Origin: UBA10349 sp003485905
Lineage (GTDB): Bacteria > Pseudomonadota > Gammaproteobacteria > Arenicellales > Arenicellaceae
Length of the DNA: 64,000 nucleotides
Reading direction: 5' to 3'
Assembly (NCBI GenBank): GCA_943787185.1
Contig: CALSLL010000001.1
Coordinates: 620,001-684,000 of the forward strand
The position numbers were made by a program, and so were the translations under genes. Positions 57,278-64,000 of this stretch are shown here, in pieces. Below the pieces are notes generated by a model that saw nothing but the letters and a program-made list of their open reading frames with translations, was not told the origin of the DNA and did not search any database. Each line of letters begins with the position of its first letter. Position 1 is the stretch's first letter.

Positions 57278-58243
57278 TTATTTTGAATCGTTATCAAAGC
57301 CTATCTTCGATCGCACATGATAAATCGGCTTGTCCTGGCTTTCGTAGTAAGTACGAATCTGGAGCTCACCGAGTAGCCCAAATATTATGAACTGCACACC
57401 CAACAAAAATAGTACCAGTGCGAACAGTAGCAGCGGACGATCACTGAGCGACATACCTAAAAATAATCGGCCGAATGCAAGATAGGACGCAATCAAGAAT
57501 CCCGTCGACCCACAGATTAATCCTGGTATTCCAAAAAAATGTATCGGCCTACCGGAAAAACTCAACAAAAACTTAACCGTTATCAAATCCAGAATTACGC
57601 GAAAAACTCTGGACAAGCCGTACTTCGACTCACCCGCCGTACGGGCACGATGATTAACCGCAACCTCAGCAATCCGCACCCCCATAAAACTCGCTACCGC
57701 AGGTATAAAACGGTGCAACTCCCCGTACAAGGTAATGCCCTTTGCAACGTCTTTGCGCATCGCCTTTAACGTACAACCATAGTCGTGCAAGCTAACGTCA
57801 GTAATTTTTGATATTAATTTATTGGCGAGCATCGATGGAAATTTTCGCGACCAGTAAGTGTCCTGACGATCTCGTCGCCATCCGCAAACCAAATCAAACC
57901 CTTCGTCAATCTTTTGCAGTAATAACGGTATATCCGCTGGATCGTTCTGCCTATCAGCATCCATAGTGATCACTACTTCACCCTGTGAAAAGTCCAATCC
58001 CGCCGCCATTGCTGCGGTCTGCCCAAAATTACGTCGAAACTCTACAACCTTAATTCGAGGATTTCTTTCATGTTCCTTGGATAAAAGCGCCACCCCGTCA
58101 TCAGAACTGCCGTCGTCGATAAAAAGCAGCTCATAAGTTTTACCTTGCTCGAGCAATGGTGCAAGACTGGCCTCTAACTCTTCAACCAGAGGTTGCAGGT
58201 TTTCTTGCTCGTTTAAGAATGGTATGACAACTGAAATATCCAT
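57278..58243 (-). CDS. Polyisoprenyl-phosphate glycosyltransferase (GtrB/DPM1-like)
   Basis: A 321-residue family 2 enzyme. The cytoplasmic GT-A domain has VVIPFLNEQENL, FIDDGSSDDG and ITMDADRQNDP (DxD), then two C-terminal membrane helices (GIPGLICGSTGFLIASYLAFG and LLFALVLFLLGVQFIIFGLLGEL). This architecture is that of enzymes making undecaprenyl-phosphate sugars, as GtrB does for O-antigen modification. The flippase and final transferase partners are not in the window. Confidence 0.88.
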   Translation of the reverse strand: MDISVVIPFLNEQENLQPLVEELEASLAPLLEQGKTYELLFIDDGSSDDGVALLSKEHERNPRIKVVEFRRNFGQTAAMAAGLDFSQGEVVITMDADRQNDPADIPLLLQKIDEGFDLVCGWRRDRQDTYWSRKFPSMLANKLISKITDVSLHDYGCTLKAMRKDVAKGITLYGELHRFIPAVASFMGVRIAEVAVNHRARTAGESKYGLSRVFRVILDLITVKFLLSFSGRPIHFFGIPGLICGSTGFLIASYLAFGRLFLGMSLSDRPLLLFALVLFLLGVQFIIFGLLGELQIRTYYESQDKPIYHVRSKIGFDNDSK

Positions 58244-58290
58244 GAATATATTTTCGCTTAAGCTGTTTGGCGTCTATTGCCCTGAGTTTA

Positions 58291-60891
58291 TCATTGGCTA
58301 ATCAATTGCAGGTAGTCATCCGCAAGTTCCGCGACTTGATCTTCTAGTGAGGTAATTCTATTTTGACTCGCCACGATATCAGGAGTGTTGGTCAAAAAAT
58401 AACTGGATTCTTCATTCAACTTATTCAGGATCTCAGCTAAAGCAGCATCGTCGCGCATAGGATAAATAAAACCAGTCTTATCTGGGATGACATCCTCGGC
58501 CATTCCACCGGCATCCGCTGCCACTACCCAGATACCGCGCAAGGCAGCTTCACGAGTAACCAAACCAAAACTTTCTGGCCATACTGATGGCGCTACAAGC
58601 ACATCGATTGACGTATAAAAAGTATCCATTTCATCCGGCGTTTGGCGGCCCCAAGTAAATACATTTGATTCACCCCATTTGCCTGCGGCTTTAACATTGG
58701 AGCGTTCTTCGTCTATGTCGATAACATGACACTCAAGTTGCGAACACTGAGCTTCTTCAAGAACGCGCTTAAGTTGATAGTAACCCTTGTGGTCACAGAT
58801 ACCACCTACGTAGCCTAAACGCAGTTTACTGCTAGCAGATTTACTTCTATTCACCGGAACCACATGTGGCAAACCATTCTTGTTGACAGCTATATTCTTG
58901 AAACCATTTTGGCGGTACAGAGAAGCTTGGTACTCCGACACCGCATATATTTTTTCGGCTCCAACCAACAAACCAGACAAGTATTTAGATCGTTTAACGG
59001 CAGCTTCAGTATCCGAGGACGTTTGCTGCACGACTAGCGGATTCAACTGGTTGAAATCGACCAGGTTAGCATTATCATCGAGTAAAAACTGATGCTCCGA
59101 AATCCACCAAGCGTCATGTACTGTCACCACATAGGGAATAGAAAGTGCGGCTGCGCTCTCCAGTAAAGTACCCGTCAAACGTTGAACGCAATGTAAATGG
59201 ATAATATCTGGTTTGAAATACGCTAAGTACTCATCAAAAAAGTCCTTTAAATACTCATCACGATAACGCCACTCAAAGTCTTGTTCAGGCGGAATACCGA
59301 TAGTCTGTACCAAGGTACCATTCCAAACATACTCGGTCATTTGGTAAGGCGATGTAAGCGTCAACTCTGATCGAAGTACTACAACATCTATTTCCTTGCC
59401 GTATTGTCGCTGTAATTCTTCTACAGTCCTCACCACGACAACCGTCGCTCCACCAACCAATTCGGGGGGATAAAAAGTATTAACTACTAAAACGCGCTTT
59501 CGTTTTTTCTCTGAGTAACCCGTTCCTCGTTTGCACATATCCGCTTGGAAGTGATTGAGTGTTTGGGCCATATGGGTTTGCATAGCTGCACGCCCATAGT
59601 TCGCACGTGCTTTAACTCTTGCAGCCTCACCAATCTTTGACCTAAGGGCCCCAGACTCGATTAAATCACCAATGTGCTTCTCCCATTCAGCTTCGTTACT
59701 GGCAAAGAAACCATCAACGCCTGGCTCAACAATATCCCTATAGGTACTGGTTGGAGTGACCACCGAAGGAACCCCGAAAACTCCAGCCTCTAGCCATTTA
59801 ATTTCACTTTTACAATCCGCAAATATCCCTTCCTCCAGCGGAGCTATACTAATATCAGCGTAGCGCAGTGCGGTTAGATATACATCAAAGTCCATCAAAC
59901 CAAATCGATGGATACGGTCTGAATAGGCCTCCAAAGGCGCTGGCAAGGAAAGGTAGCCAATTATTACGATTTCTAAATTACTATGCTTCTCCATCAATCG
60001 GGCAAGCACACCGCCTACTAGGGCAAAGTCCTCATCATGAGTTCTGGTACCGCTCCCATAAAGTAGCCGAACCACCCCAGCAGGCCGCTCAGCCATTGGG
60101 CTATCGAGTACATCGTACACAACCTGGTCGAGCGCGTTGGGTAATACCTCACATCTACCCTTACCAATCACCTTTTCAATTTCTATCTTCAGTGCAGGAG
60201 TAGACGTAGTAGCGTAATTGCAGAGTTTAAGCGCACTTTGATAAAGTTCAGCACCCTTCAACATTTGCTCATAATCATGTTCTGATAATTGACCGCTACC
60301 ACCTTTAAATTTTTCCTCCAGCCGTGCTCTATCAAAAATCAAATCATCCGTATCAAAAATTGTCATCTTCTTGATTGCCTTGGCATAACGGATAGTTAGC
60401 AACACATCATCAAAACCCGGCACCCGGTAAAACAACACGATATCGAATAAATGCATCCTTTCACGTGCCAAGCTACCGTTTCTCCACGACACCCATTCGT
60501 TATCCCAACCTAGGGCATCGAGTTGATGCATTTTTTGCTCAACTCGATAGCGGAAACACTGCGGCACTGTCTCCTCTATCACCAATAAAACCCGAGGTTT
60601 CTCTCGACTAGGTCGCGGTGGAAAGTCCTCATCGGTCTTAAACACTAACTCAACTGGAGTACCGGTTTTTGCGGGCAATATCTTAGAGATATAACGCGAT
60701 AACACTCTGCCTAGGCGTTGCTTAACCCGTACATAACGAAACAAAATAGAAAGGAAAACATTAAACACAACCATCGTTGATGGTGATCCCGCTATCCAGT
60801 GCAACACACCCTCAGTTCGCGTTCGATTTGGCTTGCTCAAAGCAGCCAGCCGCGCAAATACGAATGTGATCTTTTTAACGATTTTTTTCAT
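58291..60891 (-). CDS. Large glycosyltransferase with two GT-B (GT4-like) domains
   Basis: An 866-residue protein with two glycosyltransferase halves. The first (about residues 95-450) has RVLLVIEETVPQCFRYRVEQ, DTDDLIFDRARLE and the donor-side ISIAPLEEGIFADCKSEIKWLEAG. The second (about 465-860) has VLVVNTFYPPELVGGATVVV, the acceptor-site DIIHLHCVQRL, LRLGYVGGICDHKGY and VLVAPSVWPESFGLVTREA. The latter is a classic GT4 pattern. Tandem transferases often build repeating or alternating linkages. It follows the dual GT2 gene by 12 bases. Confidence 0.85.
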   Translation of the reverse strand: MKKIVKKITFVFARLAALSKPNRTRTEGVLHWIAGSPSTMVVFNVFLSILFRYVRVKQRLGRVLSRYISKILPAKTGTPVELVFKTDEDFPPRPSREKPRVLLVIEETVPQCFRYRVEQKMHQLDALGWDNEWVSWRNGSLARERMHLFDIVLFYRVPGFDDVLLTIRYAKAIKKMTIFDTDDLIFDRARLEEKFKGGSGQLSEHDYEQMLKGAELYQSALKLCNYATTSTPALKIEIEKVIGKGRCEVLPNALDQVVYDVLDSPMAERPAGVVRLLYGSGTRTHDEDFALVGGVLARLMEKHSNLEIVIIGYLSLPAPLEAYSDRIHRFGLMDFDVYLTALRYADISIAPLEEGIFADCKSEIKWLEAGVFGVPSVVTPTSTYRDIVEPGVDGFFASNEAEWEKHIGDLIESGALRSKIGEAARVKARANYGRAAMQTHMAQTLNHFQADMCKRGTGYSEKKRKRVLVVNTFYPPELVGGATVVVVRTVEELQRQYGKEIDVVVLRSELTLTSPYQMTEYVWNGTLVQTIGIPPEQDFEWRYRDEYLKDFFDEYLAYFKPDIIHLHCVQRLTGTLLESAAALSIPYVVTVHDAWWISEHQFLLDDNANLVDFNQLNPLVVQQTSSDTEAAVKRSKYLSGLLVGAEKIYAVSEYQASLYRQNGFKNIAVNKNGLPHVVPVNRSKSASSKLRLGYVGGICDHKGYYQLKRVLEEAQCSQLECHVIDIDEERSNVKAAGKWGESNVFTWGRQTPDEMDTFYTSIDVLVAPSVWPESFGLVTREAALRGIWVVAADAGGMAEDVIPDKTGFIYPMRDDAALAEILNKLNEESSYFLTNTPDIVASQNRITSLEDQVAELADDYLQLISQ

Positions 60892-60903
60892 TTATTCAAG
60901 CAA

Positions 60904-63900
60904 TCACAAGTAACGATAGTCATCGTGCCCCTTATCAAAATTGGGGTTGTGGTAAGGATCCCCTTTAGCAATTAATTCTTCATAGCGGCTGGCGAAATTA
61001 TGCATTTCACGACCGAAGCGATTGTCTTTGTGCGGTATCGCTTCCTCACCACGAGACTTCGATTCGTAGTGATAAGCTTCACAATAGGGTGTGAAAATAT
61101 TCAAGTAACCTGCTTGCCATGCTCTTAGACAAAAATCTACATCGTTATATGCCACCGCAAACGAGTCTTCATCAAAGCCACCGAGCTCATTATATAGTTT
61201 ACGACTAACCATCATTAATGCGCCGGTCACTGCAGTCACATTTTGAATAAGCTGTAAGCGATTAAAGTAACCTTCATGAAAAGCCGGTAAATTCTTATGT
61301 AGGTGCCCTGCGTAGCCTCCCAGCCCGGTACCAATTCCAGCGTGCTGAATGGTGTTATCCGGATAATAAAGCTTCGCACCTACTACACCGACTTCGGGTC
61401 TTTGCGAATGCTCTAATAGGGTCTCTATCCAATCGGGAGTAACAATCTCAATATCATTGTTGAACAAAACTACATGTTCGCCAGCGCTTTTAAGAACACC
61501 CAAATTGACCAACGCTGAGAAGTTGAAGGCCTGGTTCGACTCAATAAATTGAATCCGATTATCCTGCTCTTCAAGCGCCTTCATTTCCTTATATAAAATA
61601 GGTGAAACACTATTGTTTGAGACACCGATAATTTCATAGTTCTGATAAGTAGACAGTCTACGAATCGTGCCAATGCACTTATCAAGTAAGAACGGTTTAT
61701 CCTTGTAAGGAATAATGATGCTAACCAGAGGTTGCTCGATGAGCTCTCGTTTTACACGAAAATAGTGAGATTTATTTCCGTCTAATACCGTGGCTTGCTC
61801 ACCCCTGCGGGTAAGCGCATCTTCAATGGCTTTGCGAGCATTTTCATGTGCCGCCGGTTTTGCATCCGGATTCAACGCGGTCGAACCCTCTATCATCCTC
61901 CAGTGATATAGCGGTTTAGAGACGTGTTCGACCTTATTACTTTTCTCTGTTGCCCGAAGAAACAAGTCATAATCCTGAGCCCCATCATAGCCTTCTCGAA
62001 AGCCCCCAACACCGTCAAATAGCTCACGCGTTAACAGCACCATGTGCGTAATATAATTTTGCGAAAGCAATAAGTCCGGCGAAAAGTCCGGCTTAAAGTG
62101 TGGGTTCTGCAACTCCCCGTCAGCTATCAAGAAGTCCTCATCTGAGTAGACAAAATCAGCCCCGGTATCTTGCGCTTTAAGGACCATTTCCAGCAAAGCG
62201 TTAGGGGCCAGAGCATCATCATGATCAAGCAAAGTAAGATATTCTCCGTTCGCCATCGATGCTGCGCGATTCGTAGCCCTGGATATATTTTCATTCTGCG
62301 TACTAAAATGAATATCGATACGCTTATCGGAAATAGCTTTCAAATAGTCGATTGTTGCTGCATTGGTAGAGCAGTCATCTACTACGCATAATTGCCAATT
62401 TTCATAAGTCTGACGATGTACAGACTGAAAGGTATGCTCGAGTAATTCAGGTGCGAGGTTGTAAACCGGCATAAGAATGCTAACCAACGGTGACGACTTC
62501 AATTCTTTAGCCTTGCGCCAATAATTATAAGGCCTCGCTTTCAACCAATTCTCATACTCATTGGCGACGCGTTCCGTTGTTTCAAGCGTTAGCTCAACAA
62601 CCGGATCAATCTCATCAACATTCCGATGATTAAACCGATGCGTCACCAGCTGAATCAAACCCAAAATACCGTGTCTACGTACAGCCGCAAAAGGTCGTAA
62701 TAGTTGTGGCCCAACAAGTCGCAACCTAGGTAAAAACTTACGATGCAAAATATCCCTATAGGCTTCCGCGTATCGCCAGACCTTAGAGCTCTTAATAGTA
62801 ACTAGCTCATCTTCAGCACGCAGCACTCGGTCATTCAAATTAGCGATACTAGCCAAGCGCTCTTCAATAATATCGCTAGCCATCATGTATCGGTCAGAGG
62901 CTACTAAATATTCTCGTGATCGTGGATACACAACCTCAAATTCAATAAATAGTTGTTCATCAGGCTTAATCCGTCTTCTAGGTTCAATATGGAATTCGAT
63001 CCAATTGTGAGGCTCATACAAATAATAGCCAGTCCCGAAATCACTGGTTTCAAAGTACATGCCACCCATAGATTGCGCACGCTCATGTACCTCGTGTTCA
63101 CCCTCTATAAACCAAAGCACCTCTTCGGTTTGATCATTAGCAACTAAAAGACGCGCACCATAGAGCCTGAAAAAACCCGCCATTTCCTCCCAATACAAAC
63201 CGCTTGGATCGAGCCGTAGAAACTGCATCGAATGCGCAGATTCCGGTAACGGAATTCTTACGCGTTGCTGGCCTCGGCTTTCACCCGCCTTGGTAATCGC
63301 ACGTTGTTGCGGAACATAATCTTCTTTATCTCTGCGCCAAAAAACCACCATGTCTGGATCAACCGGGTTTTTGCGCTCAATAAATGGAGCATTTAAATCC
63401 ATTAAAGTTGGGGTGGGCGATGCTACGCGCTGCAGCAACTCATCCTTCTCTAATAGGTCATCCAGCATTCCTTCGCCCAGTGGCTTTCCGACTAATTCAA
63501 AACAATGAAAAACCAAATCCAGCGTGTTAACCAGTCTTCGTGACGTAGCGTACTTAATCAACAAGCTACGGTAGTTCGAAACAAAAATAATAATTGCCCG
63601 AAACAATAATAGTTCTGTGAATACAGGCCAATCCGTATGCCACTCTTTATCAATCACGCAATATTTATCGGCGACCAACACAATATTGCTAGGTAACAAG
63701 TCTGGATTTAGATTATCTGATTGCTCAAGAAACCTAACATACTCGAGCACTCCTTGATCAAACTCATCGAAATGATTCTCCGACAGCAATGCTCGCGACC
63801 AAACAACGGATAATAATGGACCATCAAAATAAGGTTCAACCGAATCGGGCGCATGCGTGACCCCATCAATAGAACCAGTTCGATTGGCGGCATCAATATC

Positions 63901-64000
63901 TATAAACTCCCTGCGCACTTCATCCAATCCAGCGGGCTTCTTGGCCAGTGTGCAGTACTCAGGGCGCCGATTAAATTTAGGTAAATGCGCAAAATCTGGA
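60904..64000 (-). CDS. Large glycosyltransferase with two family 2 domains (5' end outside window)
   Basis: The frame is open from the stop at 60904 to the right edge with no stop; the first candidate start, TTG 63927, is weak, and the in-frame codons beyond it (PDFAHLPKFNRRPEYC and on) look coding. So the gene is cut by the edge and exceeds 1030 residues. The N-terminal part is not recognised. The first GT2 domain starts at SILMPVYNLAPELLE with DDCSTN and LLDHDDA. The second starts at SIIIPYKDKPFLLDK with LFNNDIEI and VTGALMMVSRKLYNELGGFDE. It likely acts on a surface polysaccharide and heads the visible cluster. Confidence 0.85.
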   Translation of the reverse strand, partial: PDFAHLPKFNRRPEYCTLAKKPAGLDEVRREFIDIDAANRTGSIDGVTHAPDSVEPYFDGPLLSVVWSRALLSENHFDEFDQGVLEYVRFLEQSDNLNPDLLPSNIVLVADKYCVIDKEWHTDWPVFTELLLFRAIIIFVSNYRSLLIKYATSRRLVNTLDLVFHCFELVGKPLGEGMLDDLLEKDELLQRVASPTPTLMDLNAPFIERKNPVDPDMVVFWRRDKEDYVPQQRAITKAGESRGQQRVRIPLPESAHSMQFLRLDPSGLYWEEMAGFFRLYGARLLVANDQTEEVLWFIEGEHEVHERAQSMGGMYFETSDFGTGYYLYEPHNWIEFHIEPRRRIKPDEQLFIEFEVVYPRSREYLVASDRYMMASDIIEERLASIANLNDRVLRAEDELVTIKSSKVWRYAEAYRDILHRKFLPRLRLVGPQLLRPFAAVRRHGILGLIQLVTHRFNHRNVDEIDPVVELTLETTERVANEYENWLKARPYNYWRKAKELKSSPLVSILMPVYNLAPELLEHTFQSVHRQTYENWQLCVVDDCSTNAATIDYLKAISDKRIDIHFSTQNENISRATNRAASMANGEYLTLLDHDDALAPNALLEMVLKAQDTGADFVYSDEDFLIADGELQNPHFKPDFSPDLLLSQNYITHMVLLTRELFDGVGGFREGYDGAQDYDLFLRATEKSNKVEHVSKPLYHWRMIEGSTALNPDAKPAAHENARKAIEDALTRRGEQATVLDGNKSHYFRVKRELIEQPLVSIIIPYKDKPFLLDKCIGTIRRLSTYQNYEIIGVSNNSVSPILYKEMKALEEQDNRIQFIESNQAFNFSALVNLGVLKSAGEHVVLFNNDIEIVTPDWIETLLEHSQRPEVGVVGAKLYYPDNTIQHAGIGTGLGGYAGHLHKNLPAFHEGYFNRLQLIQNVTAVTGALMMVSRKLYNELGGFDEDSFAVAYNDVDFCLRAWQAGYLNIFTPYCEAYHYESKSRGEEAIPHKDNRFGREMHNFASRYEELIAKGDPYHNPNFDKGHDDYRYL

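Noticed and set aside
1..64000. CRISPR arrays, insertion sequences, prophage or integrative elements
   Set aside because: No regularly spaced repeats, transposase, integrase or att-like repeats were seen; gene order is conserved chromosomal.

Overview
The window is a piece of a gammaproteobacterial chromosome, AT-leaning and densely coded, with no rRNA, tRNA, CRISPR or insertion sequence that I could find. The strongest lineage clue is gene order. The run pilG-pilH-pilI-pilJ-chpA, gshB-tonB-algH-ruvX-pyrR-pyrB-pyrC', pilU-pilT, yggS-proC-yggT, metX-metW matches the classical Pseudomonas-type arrangement. Moderate base composition, a large TonB-dependent receptor and MetX/MetW suggest an environmental, perhaps marine, relative of the Pseudomonadales/Cellvibrionales sphere. 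That placement is inference.

Layout. (1) 1-4111, minus strand: Pil-Chp chemosensory operon for type IV pili, with the histidine kinase ChpA cut by the left edge and no pilK. (2) 4274-4858: a stand-alone HAD phosphatase. (3) 5079-10843, plus strand: glutathione synthetase, a TonB-like protein, AlgH, RuvX and pyrimidine genes ending in a catalytically dead dihydroorotase homologue. (4) 11018-13224, minus: twitching ATPases PilU and PilT. (5) 13333-17389, plus: yggS, proC, yggT (frameshifted), metX, metW. (6) 17445-25468: a Spx/ArsC-like protein, DAHP synthase, polyphosphate kinase facing exopolyphosphatase, and an MltD-type LysM lytic transglycosylase. (7) 25840-32017, minus: a complete three-gene RND efflux system. 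(8) 32720-41831: citrate synthase, AcpH, a DUF3014 protein, a TonB-dependent receptor, a frameshifted cyclopropane fatty acid synthase, a MATE transporter and a thiopurine methyltransferase. (9) 41832-48000: a small hydrophobic ORF with its own terminator, a GIY-YIG protein, SelO, a Sel1/SPOR protein, dimeric dUTPase, IspF and IspD. (10) 48123-54535: mfd, a YgjP-like metallopeptidase, a small membrane protein, peptide deformylase and CsiV. (11) 54530-64000, minus: a surface-polysaccharide glycosyltransferase cluster that runs off the right edge.

The most notable result of reading the bases is a set of broken or recoded reading frames in otherwise intact conserved genes. yggT carries one extra A. 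cfa carries one extra C in a C5 run. ppx has no usable start in its own frame, but an ATG one frame away is joined to it through an A AAA AAG heptamer. pilU has an in-frame TAG at codon 8 of its conserved N-terminus. Three of the four lie at or beside homopolymers, so assembly error must be excluded first; the pilU stop is not an indel and cannot be explained that way. The best candidate for something undescribed is the 28-codon hydrophobic ORF at 42148, flanked by a 9-bp inverted repeat and a strong intrinsic terminator.
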